NCBI RefSeq assembly: GCF_900187885.1
Contig: NZ_FYEK01000028.1
Location: 112,873 to 176,872, forward strand
Origin: Thermoflexus hugenholtzii JAD2
GTDB taxonomy: Bacteria > Chloroflexota > Anaerolineae > Thermoflexales > Thermoflexaceae
Reading direction: 5' to 3'
DNA: 64,000 nt
In this document: positions 47,704 through 56,649 of the stretch, one piece after another
Layout of the letters: each line of letters opens with the position of its first letter
Numbering within the stretch: the first letter of the stretch is position 1
Made by a program: the position numbers and the translations under genes
The notes under the pieces: model-generated
Seen by the model: only the letters and a program-made list of their open reading frames with translations
What the model was told of the DNA's origin: nothing
Database searches by the model: none

Positions 47704-48537
47704 TCAAGACTGGGGGAGGCGCTCCGTGCTGGCCACGCGCCGGATGAAGCGGGCGATCTGTTCAAAGGCCTCCTCGCGCTCCACGTCCTCCGGGATCACG
47801 TGGCCGCTCCGGATCAACCAGTGGATGGTCTTGTCCGCGCTCCCCAGCCGGTGGTAAATCATCCATCCCTGATCCGGCGGGACCGTGCGGTCCGCGTAGG
47901 AGTAAATGAGCAGCGTCGGGCAGCGCACCTGCGGCAGGCCGGACGTGGCCGCGCGGAGGACCCGGAGCAGCTCCTCAACGGCCGAGAGCGGATATCGGGA
48001 GTAGGAGACGTGCTCCCTATGGACTTCTGGATCTCGGAGATCCGAAGGGTCCTTGCCGGCATATGGGAACAGGCGCTTGAGCAGCCAGAGGAAACGCAGA
48101 CGGACGTCCCGGATCCGATAGGGCGAGGCCATCACGATGAGGCCGTCGGGCGGACGCCGGGTGGCCTCATAGAGGACCAGGAGGCCGCCCAGGGAAAGGC
48201 CGCACAGGAACACCCGAGTACAGCGTTCCCGCAGGAGGTCCGCCCCCCGCGCCACCGCCTCCACCCAGTCCCGCCATGTCACCCGTTCCAGATCCTCCGG
48301 CCGGGTCCCGTGGCCAGGGAGCCGGATCCCCAGCACGGTCATCCCATTCTCGGCCAGAAATCGGCCCAGCCCGCGCATCTCCTGAGGGGCTCCGGTGAAC
48401 CCATGGACCAGCAACACGCCGATGGGGCCGCCGGCGAAAGCGAAGGGCTCTCCGCCCGGTCGCAGGGGCCCTTCCCCGGGCCGCGGCGCCCAGAGCTCCA
48501 GCCATCCTTTAATTTCCTCTTCACGAAAGGGAGCCAT
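47704..48537 (-). CDS. Alpha/beta hydrolase, carboxylesterase Est30-like
   Basis: 277 residues. VLLVHGFTGAPQEMRGLG (oxyanion HGF), nucleophile GLSLGG, catalytic aspartate in YSYADRTVPP and histidine in SGHVIPED complete the triad, in the pattern of thermostable Est30-type carboxylesterases or monoacylglycerol lipases. ATG at 48537 has GGAGG four bases before it. Divergent from menG across 81 bases. Confidence 0.9.
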   Translation of the reverse strand: MAPFREEEIKGWLELWAPRPGEGPLRPGGEPFAFAGGPIGVLLVHGFTGAPQEMRGLGRFLAENGMTVLGIRLPGHGTRPEDLERVTWRDWVEAVARGADLLRERCTRVFLCGLSLGGLLVLYEATRRPPDGLIVMASPYRIRDVRLRFLWLLKRLFPYAGKDPSDLRDPEVHREHVSYSRYPLSAVEELLRVLRAATSGLPQVRCPTLLIYSYADRTVPPDQGWMIYHRLGSADKTIHWLIRSGHVIPEDVEREEAFEQIARFIRRVASTERLPQS

Positions 48538-48618
48538 CGAGCCTCCGCGCACGAAGCGCAGCCGAATCCTATCTCCCTGTTGTTTTCCAGCTTATCATGA
48601 ACCTGAGGAGGCGATTGG

Positions 48619-49377
48619 ATGACCGCGGATCGACCCCAGCAGGTCCGGGCGATGTTCGCCCGCATTGCCCATCGCTATGACCTGATGAACCGACTGATGA
48701 CCGGCGGCCTGGATCTGCGCTGGCGCCGCGAAGCCATCCGGGCCTGCGCGCTGTCGGACCATGCCCGGGTGCTGGATGTGGGGACCGGGACCGGTGATCT
48801 GGCCGCCGAGGTGTTGCGGCAGCATCCGGAGGCGCTGGCGGTGGGCTGCGATTTCACCCTCCCGATGATGCGCCAGGGACGGACCCGACCGGGGCGCCAG
48901 CGGATCCACTGGGTGGGCGGGGATGCGCTGCGCCTTCCCTTCCCGGATGACTGCTTCGATGCGGCGGTCTCCGGCTTCGTGATGCGCAACGTGGCCGACC
49001 TCCACCTCGCCTTCCGGGAGCAGGCCCGCGTCGTCCGCCCGGGCGGGCGGGTCGTCTGCCTGGAGGCCGTCCGGCCGCCGGAGCGCTGGTGGGCCCCGCT
49101 TTACCGGTTCTACTTCCACCGCCTGGTCCCGTTGCTGGGGGCGCTGGTGGCGGGAGACCGCGCCGCCTACACTTACCTGCCCCAGTCCGTGGCGGGCTTC
49201 CTCCGTCTGGAGGAGCTGGCGGAGGCGATGCGCCAGGCCGGCCTGATCGTGGAGGCCACCCGCACGTTCATGCTGGGGACGGTGGCCCTGGTGATCGGGC
49301 GCAAGCCCTCACCGTCTCACGTGGGCGGGAACCAGAACCGCTCCGCCGGGGTCCCCTCGCCGACCCGAAGGGCATAG
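48619..49377 (+). CDS. menG: Demethylmenaquinone methyltransferase
   Basis: 252 residues of the UbiE/MenG family: FARIAHRYDLMNRLMTGGLD, LDVGTGTGDLAAEVL (SAM site), GGDALRLPFPDDCFDAAVSG, FVMRNVADLHLAFREQARVV, RPGGRVVCLE and TYLPQSVAGF. It makes menaquinone by methylating demethylmenaquinone, fitting a menaquinone respiratory chain with the cta operon downstream. The last ~20 residues overlap, on the opposite strand, the end of the PIG-L gene by 61 bases. Confidence 0.94.
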   Translation: MTADRPQQVRAMFARIAHRYDLMNRLMTGGLDLRWRREAIRACALSDHARVLDVGTGTGDLAAEVLRQHPEALAVGCDFTLPMMRQGRTRPGRQRIHWVGGDALRLPFPDDCFDAAVSGFVMRNVADLHLAFREQARVVRPGGRVVCLEAVRPPERWWAPLYRFYFHRLVPLLGALVAGDRAAYTYLPQSVAGFLRLEELAEAMRQAGLIVEATRTFMLGTVALVIGRKPSPSHVGGNQNRSAGVPSPTRRA

Positions 49378-50102
49378 GCTCGGATGCGCTCCAGGATTTC
49401 TTCCTCATTGAGGAAAAAGATGGGCCACTGGGAACGATAAGCGCGGATCGCCGCCGCTTTCATCCGGAGGTCCTCCTCGCCCAGCGCCACCCGGCATGGC
49501 TGCCACCCGGGAAGGCCGGCGAAGGGCTCGGTCTCCGCGTAGGGGAAATCCTCATAGAACCCCAGCCGGATTCCAGTCCGGGAAAGGCCTTCCACAGCGG
49601 CTCGGACCAGACGGTGATCCACATGCCCACCCAGGGCGAGGGGTGCCAGGAGAAGGTCCCCCTCCCCCCAGGGGAGAGCGTCCAGGGCTTCCCGGATCCG
49701 TTCGATCCACGGCGCCTCATCGGGATGGATGGGGCGGAAAAGGTCCTCCCGGCCCTGACAGAGGGGCTGACCTCGGGCGTCCCGGCGATAAATGACATCC
49801 GGGAGGTCCCAGTGAATGGCCTGGGCGCCGAGCATGTCCAGCGCCTCCCGATCCTCCGCGCGCCGCATGGCCATGGCCTGTTCCCCGCCGCCCCACAGGG
49901 TGTGCAACGCCTGAGCGAAAGAAGGGAGAGGATCCCGGGGATCCCCGGCGAAGACCGTGATCACCTTCACCGGGATGCCGGCCCGGGCCCTCCGGTAGAG
50001 GGTTCCCCCACAGGAGAGGACCGCATCATCCAGATGAGGAGAGAGCACCCAGAGCGCTCCTTTCTCCCCCGGATTCAGAAGCCTGACATCGTTCACCACC
50101 AT
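49317..50102 (-). CDS. PIG-L (LmbE) family deacetylase
   Basis: 261 residues. LSPHLDDAVLSCGGTL carries the P-H-x-D-D zinc motif and LALGGHVDHRLVRAA the third histidine (H-x-D-H). Such enzymes deacetylate sugars attached to lipids or thiols (bacillithiol and mycothiol routes, glycolipids). The substrate is not decided by context. Its 3' end overlaps menG. RBS is weak, ATG at 50102 fits the domain start. Confidence 0.9.
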   Translation of the reverse strand: MVVNDVRLLNPGEKGALWVLSPHLDDAVLSCGGTLYRRARAGIPVKVITVFAGDPRDPLPSFAQALHTLWGGGEQAMAMRRAEDREALDMLGAQAIHWDLPDVIYRRDARGQPLCQGREDLFRPIHPDEAPWIERIREALDALPWGEGDLLLAPLALGGHVDHRLVRAAVEGLSRTGIRLGFYEDFPYAETEPFAGLPGWQPCRVALGEEDLRMKAAAIRAYRSQWPIFFLNEEEILERIRAYALRVGEGTPAERFWFPPT

Positions 50103-50357
50103 CCACCTCGTTCAGGATTCGGGAACCCGAGCCACAGGCCCCGGTTGATTCGTTGATTCTAAGAAGAGCGAGGCGCGCAAGCTCATGATAATATGAGCCC
50201 AACGAACCGCCCGGGCTTCGCTCCCTATCCCCGCAAGTCTCCAGGGAGCAGCGTTGGGGCGCGAGGGAAACGAAGGAACGCTTTGAAAAGGCCTGATCTC
50301 ACCGAGGGAATCGCGGGGGCTGTGCTTGCCCCGTTCCCGGAAACCGGAGGGACCTGT

Positions 50358-51716
50358 ATGCCGGCCCATTCTGCTGGTCGTTCGACCTACCTCCTTGCCT
50401 TGCTGCTGATCGGCCTGCTGAGCGCCTGCGGGACAAGTCTGTCGGGCGCGACAGCCTTCCCTGCGACGATGAAAACGCCATCTGCTCCGGAGGTTTCCGC
50501 CTCCACAACAGCCTCGCCCTCCACCACCCTGTTTCTCCCTCTGGTGACCCGAGGGATTCTTCCTCCGCCCGATGAGGCGAGCCGGCGCATCCGGGTGCCC
50601 CCTGGCTTTGCGATCCGTATCTTCGCCGAAGGGCTGAACGGAAAGGCCCGCATGATGGCTTTCGGACCGGACGGAGCCCTTTACCTTACCCTGATGAGTG
50701 CCGGGCAAATCGTGCGCCTGCCGGACCGCAATGGGGATGGTCGGGCGGACCGGGTGGAGGTGGTGGCCGAGGGGCTCGCTCTGCCCCATGGCATCGAGTG
50801 GTTGGGCGAATGGCTCTACGTAGCGGAAGGGGATCGGATCGAGCGGTTGCGGGATGGGGATGGCGATGGGCGTCTGGAAATCCGGGAGCTGGTGACCGAC
50901 AACATCCCGCCTGCCCGTGGGCATGTCAGCCGGACCCTCCATTTCGGCCCGGATGGGAAGCTATATGTGAGCGCTGGATCCTCCTGTAACATCTGCGAGG
51001 AAGATGATCCTCGACGCGCCGCGATCCTTCGCTTTAACCCGGATGGGACGATCCCGGCGGACAACCCGCTGGCGGCTGATCCGGATCCCCGACGCCGCCC
51101 CCTCTGGGCCTGGGGGCTCCGCAACAGCGTGGACTTCATGTGGACGCCGGGAGGACAGCTGTGGGCGGATCATAACGGAAGCGACGGCCTGGGAGACGAT
51201 TTGCCCCCTGAAGAGGTGATCATCGCCGTCCTCCCGGCTCGTCATCACGGCTGGCCGTATTGCTACACTCCCGGGCTGGGCCCGAACCTCCCCCCCGCAT
51301 CCCGTATGGAGGTCCAGGATCCCCGCATGCCGCTTCCCCTGGGGTTCACCTGCGAGCAGGCAGTTCCTGCGCTGTTCACCGATCTCGCTCACAGCGCTCC
51401 TCTGGGGATGGAGCCTGGCAGCTCGTCCGCGTTCCCCCTTGAGTATCGGGATGATCTCTTCATCGCCTATCACGGGTCATGGAACACCACGCTCGCCAGC
51501 GCCCGGGACTGCAAGGTGCAGCGGATCGTGGTGGAGAACGGCCAGCCCATCCGCAGCGAGGAGTTCGCGAACGGATGGCGGGCGCCCGGGAAAATGTGTG
51601 GAGACCCGGCCACATGGGGGCGCCCGGTAGACGTCCTTTTCGGGCCGGACGGGGCCATGTATATCTCCGATGATCACGGAGGGCGGGTCTATCGCGTGGT
51701 CTACACCGGCCCTTGA
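50358..51716 (+). CDS. PQQ-type beta-propeller sugar (sorbosone) dehydrogenase-like lipoprotein
   Basis: 452 residues. Signal with lipobox LLSAC at the N-terminus, a Thr/Ser/Pro linker, then repeated beta-propeller blades: PPGFAIRIFAEGLNGKARMM, AFGPDGALYLTLMSAGQIVR, NGDGRADRVE, LHFGPDGKLYVSAGSSCN. This is the L-sorbosone dehydrogenase/glucose dehydrogenase family, normally PQQ or heme dependent and extracytoplasmic. ATG at 50358 follows GGAGG. PQQ synthesis genes are not in this window. The stop overlaps the convergent trmI gene by 16 bases. Confidence 0.88.
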   Translation: MPAHSAGRSTYLLALLLIGLLSACGTSLSGATAFPATMKTPSAPEVSASTTASPSTTLFLPLVTRGILPPPDEASRRIRVPPGFAIRIFAEGLNGKARMMAFGPDGALYLTLMSAGQIVRLPDRNGDGRADRVEVVAEGLALPHGIEWLGEWLYVAEGDRIERLRDGDGDGRLEIRELVTDNIPPARGHVSRTLHFGPDGKLYVSAGSSCNICEEDDPRRAAILRFNPDGTIPADNPLAADPDPRRRPLWAWGLRNSVDFMWTPGGQLWADHNGSDGLGDDLPPEEVIIAVLPARHHGWPYCYTPGLGPNLPPASRMEVQDPRMPLPLGFTCEQAVPALFTDLAHSAPLGMEPGSSSAFPLEYRDDLFIAYHGSWNTTLASARDCKVQRIVVENGQPIRSEEFANGWRAPGKMCGDPATWGRPVDVLFGPDGAMYISDDHGGRVYRVVYTGP

Positions 51717-52570
51717 AAGGCTTCGTGCGGTTCTTCCTTCTCCTCCTCTTCGAGAGCGGAGGGAAGCGTGCCCTCCTCCGTAGCCAGGGGCTCCAGGAGG
51801 CGGCGGGCGAAGATCAGAAATCCGGTGTGGGCGACCATGCGGTCGGCCGGACGGAAACGCCAGCCCACGGCGTGATAGGGGCGCAGGAGGACCTCCACCG
51901 TCTCGATGAAGCCGAAGCCGTGCGCCGGGAGGGCCTCCAGGAGGCGGATGACCTGGTTGGCGGTGGGGAGGATCGCGCCGAAGAAGCCGCCGCTCCGCAA
52001 AGCGGCCGCCGCCTGGGGGAGATACGCCCACGGCTCCGGCAGATCCAGGAACAGGGCATCGGCCTCCGTCTCCTCGAAGCCCTCCGCGATGTCCCGCAGG
52101 CGCCAGGTGACCATCTCCGCCAAGCCCACCCGCTCCAGGTTGCGGCGGGCCAGGGCCTGCATCTCGGGACGCACCTCATAGGTGATCACCCGCCCCAGGG
52201 GCCAGACCGCCTGGGCCAGGGCCAGGGTCAGCCCTCCGCTCCCGGTGCCCGCCTCCAGGATCAGGCGGCCGGGGCGGACCGCCAGCTTCAGCAGGATGTA
52301 GCCGATGTCCTTGGGGTAGAGGATCTGGGTCTGTCGGGGAAGGTAACGGATCAGCTCCTCTGTGGAGGGCTCCAGCAGGTAGAAGGGCTCCCCCCGGTGG
52401 GAACGCACCACGCTCCCCCAGGGCCGGCCGATGCAATCCTCATGAGCCACCACCCCTCGATGGGTGTGCAGGCGTCCGCCCGGCTCCAGCCGGACCAGGA
52501 ACGGCTTCCCCCGGGCGTCCAGGAGCAGGGCCAGATCGCCGGGTTTCGCCGCCTTAGAGGGCTCCTGCAT
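51701..52570 (-). CDS. trmI: tRNA (adenine-58-N1)-methyltransferase
   Basis: 289 residues. An N-terminal beta domain (GDLALLLDARGKPFLVRLEP, THRGVVAHEDCIG) precedes a SAM-binding Rossmann domain: LEAGTGSGGLTLALA, ITYEVRPEMQALARRN, ADALFLDLPEPWAYL. Catalyses m1A58 in tRNAs, important for tRNA stability, especially in thermophiles. ATG at 52570 is preferred for the GGGGGAAC before it. A charged Glu-rich C-terminal tail follows. Confidence 0.93.
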   Translation of the reverse strand: MQEPSKAAKPGDLALLLDARGKPFLVRLEPGGRLHTHRGVVAHEDCIGRPWGSVVRSHRGEPFYLLEPSTEELIRYLPRQTQILYPKDIGYILLKLAVRPGRLILEAGTGSGGLTLALAQAVWPLGRVITYEVRPEMQALARRNLERVGLAEMVTWRLRDIAEGFEETEADALFLDLPEPWAYLPQAAAALRSGGFFGAILPTANQVIRLLEALPAHGFGFIETVEVLLRPYHAVGWRFRPADRMVAHTGFLIFARRLLEPLATEEGTLPSALEEEEKEEPHEAFQGPV

Positions 52571-52741
52571 CCCTGTTCCCCCCATCCGCTCAGGATCCAC
52601 ACGCGCACCCCTTAAGGATCGCCGCACTCCGGAAGGCCAGCAAGTTCGGAACCCATCCTCGCCCGGGCAAGGGGGGCCGTTCCCTCTCAGCGGGTCCAGC
52701 CTCCCAAAAGGAGCGAATCCCGCCGATTCCATCCCCGCGTC

Positions 52742-52910
52742 AGAGCGGCTTTCGCCGTGACCTGCCGTGGGATCGAAGACAGGGGTTCAGGGTAGAAGCC
52801 CCCCACGTGAGCCGAAATTCATTTCAGCATCCATAGGAGCCGCGACCCGTGGCTTTCGCCGCGACCTGGGCCTCGCGAGATCGAGAGACGGAGGATCAGA
52901 TCGGAAGCCC
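52742..52910 (-). repeat. Two inverted copies of the dispersed palindromic repeat
   Basis: Read on the minus strand, 52742-52806 carries GGGGGCTTCTACCCTGAAC, GTCTTCGAT, CACGGCGAAAGCCGCTCTG, and 52841-52910 a second, more diverged copy. Between them is GCCGAAATTCATTTC, the same separate palindrome seen with the 6295-6547 block. The stretch 52571-53134 has otherwise only the 36-bp palindrome and promoter of the next gene. Confidence 0.75.
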
Positions 52911-52973
52911 TTGTGGCCGGCTGCAGGCTGAAATTCATCCCAACCCCTGCCATCCCCAACGGCATCCTCACTC

Positions 52974-53009
52974 TGTTCCATACACAACAATATTGTGATA
53001 TATAGAACA
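52974..53009 (+). promoter_or_regulatory. 36-bp imperfect palindrome upstream of the thioredoxin-fold gene
   Basis: Centred on ACAATATTGT (52987-52996), with symmetrical outer arms TGTTCxA and TxGAACA and partial matches between. It lies 30-65 bases upstream of the -35 box, in an AT-rich stretch unlike its surroundings, and may be an operator or activator site. Confidence 0.5.
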
Positions 53010-53039
53010 AATTGCGCCAAAAGATGGGCGCTGCGGTTC

Positions 53040-53068
53040 TTGACATGAAGGTTTCCCCCGATTACAAT
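53040..53068 (+). promoter_or_regulatory. Promoter of the thioredoxin-fold gene
   Basis: TTGACA (53040-53045), 17-base spacer, TACAAT (53063-53068); near consensus. It rules out the upstream start codons of this frame. Confidence 0.8.
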
Positions 53069-53134
53069 ATGAGCGATCATTGTTTCAGTGGGCGCAGGAG
53101 CCTGAAGCGGGACAGTCCGGATGGGAGGGCCTGG

Positions 53135-53521
53135 ATGCGGCGGCCCCTGCGGGTGGAAGTGATCGCCTACGCGCCCACGGCGTTTTACCACTGTCTCCAC
53201 TGCGAGCTGGTCTGGCAGCAGGCCGGCGTGGGTCCGGTTCTGCATGCGGAGCAGCTGGCCTCCGGCCTCCCCGAGGACCTCCAGCAAGCCTACCGCGATC
53301 TGGCAGCGTGGATCGCCCGGCTGATGGCGACCTACTGCGATCAGATCACGGTGAAGGTGATCGATGCTGTCTCCCTGGAGGGGTGGTGGAAGTCTCTGCG
53401 TTACGGCGCCCGCCGCTACCCGGCCGTGATCGTGGAGGGCCAGGTGTTTGCGGACGGGGACCTCGCGGGGGCGGAGGCGGCCATCGCCCGGCATCTGAGC
53501 GCCCCGCAGGCGACAGCCTGA
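53135..53521 (+). CDS. Thioredoxin-fold protein with CxxC motif
   Basis: 128 residues. LRVEVIAYAPTAFYHCLHCE has C20-x2-C23 at the start of the first helix, and YGARRYPAVIVEG the cis-proline loop, so a thioredoxin-like or glutaredoxin-like fold is probable. The central helical part is longer than in thioredoxin. No signal peptide. GGGAGG precedes the ATG at 53135. It has a strong promoter and a terminator overlapping its stop, so it is a single-gene transcript. Redox or copper-handling role is possible, not shown. Confidence 0.7.
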   Translation: MRRPLRVEVIAYAPTAFYHCLHCELVWQQAGVGPVLHAEQLASGLPEDLQQAYRDLAAWIARLMATYCDQITVKVIDAVSLEGWWKSLRYGARRYPAVIVEGQVFADGDLAGAEAAIARHLSAPQATA

Positions 53522-53547
53522 ACCCCGGCTGTCGCCTGCTGTTTTTC
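53506..53547 (+). terminator. Rho-independent terminator overlapping the stop codon
   Basis: 13-bp perfect stem GCAGGCGACAGCC / GGCTGTCGCCTGC (53506-53518 and 53527-53539), 8-base loop, then TGTTTTTC. The left arm is within the last codons of the gene. Confidence 0.92.
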
Positions 53548-53702
53548 AAAGCGGGCGACGCGTTCCCGATCCTGCGGAAGGAGGTGCAATGGGGAAAAGC
53601 GGCTGAAGCCGAACCGAGGCGCTTGCGGGACGCCGCGCCTTCCGGCGCGTGCCAGGATTTGTGGGGGGCTTCTCATTCAGATCCCAATCCGGAGGGAAAG
53701 CC

Positions 53703-55532
53703 ATGAGCGCCTTCTGGGTTATTATCATTGGCATCCTGGTCCAGCTGCTCATCTGGAACCTCTACGCCAAGCGGGTCGACCGGGAGATCATCCAGTCCGA
53801 CCCGAAGCGGGCGACCCCGGCCCGCATGTATATGGATGGCGTGGACTTCGTCCCCACCAGCCGCAACGTCCTCATCGGCTATCACTTCAAGTCCATCGCC
53901 GCGGCGGGCCCCATCGTGGGGCCGATCACGGCGGCCGGGCTGTGGGGCTGGCTCCCTGCTCTCCTCTGGCTGATCCTCGGGGTGTCCTTCATCGGGTGGG
54001 CCAGCGACTACAGCGCCATCATGCTCTCCGTGCGCAACGACGGCAACTCCCTGAGCGCTGTCGCCTACCGCCTGATCAGCCCTCGCACCCGCACCCTCCT
54101 CTTCGTGTTCATCTTCTTCTACCTGCTGCTGATCGCTGGGGCCTTCGTGAACTTGATCGCCAGCGTTCTCTTGAACCCAACGGTTCCTCTGGGCATCATC
54201 GCTCTGGCCCTGATGGGGCTGTTGATGGGTCAGATGCTTTATCGCTGGAAGATGGATCTGGTGGTGGTCACCGCGATCACTTTGATTATCACTCTGGTGG
54301 CCATTGGGGTCGGCCCGGTCGGGCTGCAGCAGGTCCAGGAGGGGAATCAGGTGAAGACCATCCAAGGGCCGGTCGGCCAGTTGTTTGATGGCCTGAACGC
54401 CGCCATCGGCAAGCAGGCGCTTTATCAATACTTCGATCCGACGGCCCAGCAGTTCAAGGGCGGCACGGCCAGTGTGACCCCCGCTTACATCTTCTGGATG
54501 CTGTTCACCTTCGTTTTCTGTTACCTCGGGGCTAACCTTCCGATCTGGCGTTTCGCTCAGCCGGTCAACTATCTGGGGTTCTGGATCACGGCAATCGTGA
54601 TTGTGCTTTCTTATCTGGGCGGCATCGTCGGATTCTTCACGAACCCCAGCGCAGTGTCGTTCAAGCTCCCTGCCTTCACCGGCTTCGTGGCTCCCAACCG
54701 GGTGGATCTGCAACCCTTGTGGCCGATGCTCTTTGTGACCATCGCCTGTGGTGCGATCTCCGGCTGGCACGCCCTCTTCGGCTCGGTGGGCACCGCCCGG
54801 CAGCTGGAGTATGAGACCGATGCCCTGCCGGTGGGCGGCGGGGCCATGCTCTTCGGTGAGAACACCCTGGGGCTGCTCTCCCTCATCGCCATTTCCATTG
54901 CGGGAAAGGGTGCGGGGGCCGCTGCCTTCGCCAGCGGCGTGGGCACGCTGCTCTCCCAGCTCTTCGGCCCCGCCTTCCTGCCTTACGGCACTGCCCTGGG
55001 CTTTGCGGCCTTCGTGGTCATCGTCATCACCGTGGTCCAGCTGGTCTTCCGACTGATGCGGGTCACCCTGGGGGAGTGGGTGGGGGAGATCCAGCCGGTC
55101 TTCAAGAACCCGCACGTGGCCAGCCTGATCTCCATGGCCCTGGCGGCCCTCCTGGTGCTCACCGGGACCTGGATCTATCTCTGGCAGCTGTTCGGCGCCG
55201 CCAATCAGCTGATGGCCGGCCTGGCCCTGCTCATCGTCACGGTCTGGCTGGTCTCGGAGCGGCGGCCGGCCTGGTACGCGGGGCTGCCGGGGGTCTTCAT
55301 GTATGTCACGACCATGGCCGCCATCCTAGTCACCCTGTGGAACCAGCGCCTCGCCCTCCAGACTTCTATCGCCAACAACCAGCCGGTGGCGATCTTGGGT
55401 TCCATCGTGATGCTGATCCTGGCCGCTCTGCTCTTCATCGCCGCCGCCTTTATCGGCTATGAAGGATGGGTGGCCTTCAACCGCTGGCGGGCCGCTCCGG
55501 CGCGCCCGGCCCCGGCTGGCGGCGGGGAGTGA
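53703..55532 (+). CDS. cstA: Carbon starvation protein CstA family transporter
   Basis: 609 residues with ~16 hydrophobic segments. The N-terminal YAKRVDREIIQSD, GVDFVPTSRNVLIGYHFKSI, AAGPIVGPITAAGLWGW and GWASDYSAIMLSVRNDGNSL are CstA hallmarks. Family members take up pyruvate or peptides. GGAGGG precedes the ATG at 53703. A short GC hairpin lies in the 181 bases upstream, without a clear promoter. It ends at a bidirectional terminator shared with the oxidase operon. Confidence 0.93.
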   Translation: MSAFWVIIIGILVQLLIWNLYAKRVDREIIQSDPKRATPARMYMDGVDFVPTSRNVLIGYHFKSIAAAGPIVGPITAAGLWGWLPALLWLILGVSFIGWASDYSAIMLSVRNDGNSLSAVAYRLISPRTRTLLFVFIFFYLLLIAGAFVNLIASVLLNPTVPLGIIALALMGLLMGQMLYRWKMDLVVVTAITLIITLVAIGVGPVGLQQVQEGNQVKTIQGPVGQLFDGLNAAIGKQALYQYFDPTAQQFKGGTASVTPAYIFWMLFTFVFCYLGANLPIWRFAQPVNYLGFWITAIVIVLSYLGGIVGFFTNPSAVSFKLPAFTGFVAPNRVDLQPLWPMLFVTIACGAISGWHALFGSVGTARQLEYETDALPVGGGAMLFGENTLGLLSLIAISIAGKGAGAAAFASGVGTLLSQLFGPAFLPYGTALGFAAFVVIVITVVQLVFRLMRVTLGEWVGEIQPVFKNPHVASLISMALAALLVLTGTWIYLWQLFGAANQLMAGLALLIVTVWLVSERRPAWYAGLPGVFMYVTTMAAILVTLWNQRLALQTSIANNQPVAILGSIVMLILAALLFIAAAFIGYEGWVAFNRWRAAPARPAPAGGGE

Positions 55533-55555
55533 GCCCCTCACTTCCGCAGGGAAAA

Positions 55556-55585
55556 ACCGGGGGGCGCCCAACGGCGCCCCCCGGT
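55556..55585. terminator. Bidirectional terminator between cstA and the cta operon
   Basis: ACCGGGGGGCGCC / GGCGCCCCCCGGT, a 13-bp perfect stem with a 4-base loop. On the minus strand it is followed by TTTTT, on the plus strand by ATGTTT, so it can end both convergent transcripts. Confidence 0.9.
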
Positions 55586-55640
55586 ATGTTTCGCAGGCCC
55601 CGAAGAGGTCTCCATTCGGAGCACTCCGTGATCTGCTCCC

Positions 55641-55958
55641 CTATGCCCGGAACCCGAAATACACCCAGATCAGCATCCCCACCAGCAGGAGAGCCAGCGG
55701 CCAGGGATAAGCGAAGAGCACCGCATAAAGACGGGAGTCGAACTTCAGGTGCATGAAATACATCAGAATAAGGAGCGCCTTGGCGATGGCGAACCCCAGC
55801 AGGAAGGGCAGCTGGGGCACCGGCAGGCCGATGACGCTCACTTCCAGGATCGTGAGGACGATCAACACGATCCCCACCAGGACATAGTTCGGATGCCGAT
55901 GGGCCTTGGCCCCCAAGGTCCCTTCCTGTCGATCGGTGCTCACGGAAGTCCCACCCAC
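55641..55958 (-). CDS. ctaF: Cytochrome c oxidase subunit IV
   Basis: 105 residues with three hydrophobic segments (about 25-42, 49-69, 77-100), ending in VYFGFRA. HRHPNYVLVGIVLIVLTILE and LMYFMHLKFDSR are the pattern of the small CtaF/CyoD-type subunit. Start is GTG with GGGAGG before it. It is last in the operon, 13 bases after subunit III. Confidence 0.9.
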   Translation of the reverse strand: MGGTSVSTDRQEGTLGAKAHRHPNYVLVGIVLIVLTILEVSVIGLPVPQLPFLLGFAIAKALLILMYFMHLKFDSRLYAVLFAYPWPLALLLVGMLIWVYFGFRA

Positions 55959-55971
55959 GGCCGATCCTCCC

Positions 55972-56553
55972 TTAGCGCATGAGATACACCACCATGAAAA
56001 TCGCCACCCACACCAGGTCCACGAAGTGCCAGTAAAGCCCCACTGTCTCTACCGGGACGTCGTTCTGAGGCGAGAGGCGGCGGCGCAGCCCCAGGGCCAC
56101 GCTCAGGATCCAGATCACCCCCACCGCCACGTGGGCGGCGTGGAAGCCGGTGACCGTGTAGTAGGCGGAGCCGAAGACGTTGACGCTGGGGGTGAGGCCC
56201 TCGTGGAGATGATGGTTGTATTCCACCGCCTTCAGGATCAGGAAGCAGATCCCCAGCCAGGCGGTGGTGAGCAGCCAGGCGATGGAGGCCCGCTGGTTGC
56301 CATCCCGCAGATGGGCCAGGGCCAGCACCATGGTCACGCTGCTGGTGAGCAGGATCATGGTGTTGATGGTGGGGATGGTCAGGGTGAGGGCCTCATGGGC
56401 GGTGGGGCCGCGGGTGACCCGGTTGTGCAGCACCAGGTAGGAGACGATGAGGGAGGCGAAGAAGATCACCTCAGAGGCCAGGAAGATCCAGACCCCCAGC
56501 TTACGGCTGTCGACTGCGATCTCGGATCCGACCGCCGGATGATGACTGGCCAT
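55972..56553 (-). CDS. ctaE: Cytochrome c oxidase subunit III
   Basis: 193 residues with five hydrophobic segments. KLGVWIFLASEVIFFASLIV, ILLTSSVTMVLALAHLR, TGFHAAHVAVGVIWIL and YWHFVDLVWVAIFMVVYL are standard subunit III motifs, in the short five-helix form common in caa3 and quinol oxidases. 96 bases after subunit I. Confidence 0.95.
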   Translation of the reverse strand: MASHHPAVGSEIAVDSRKLGVWIFLASEVIFFASLIVSYLVLHNRVTRGPTAHEALTLTIPTINTMILLTSSVTMVLALAHLRDGNQRASIAWLLTTAWLGICFLILKAVEYNHHLHEGLTPSVNVFGSAYYTVTGFHAAHVAVGVIWILSVALGLRRRLSPQNDVPVETVGLYWHFVDLVWVAIFMVVYLMR

Positions 56554-56649
56554 CTTTCACTCCTCCGCTGTTGCGGGCCGATACCCCAGGGGTGTGCGCG
56601 GCCGTGATCCGGAAGATGCCTCCTGGGGCCGACCTCCAGGCTCAGGCCC

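Noticed and set aside
53012..53134. Earlier starts of the thioredoxin-fold gene
   Set aside because: They lie upstream of or within the promoter at 53040-53068.
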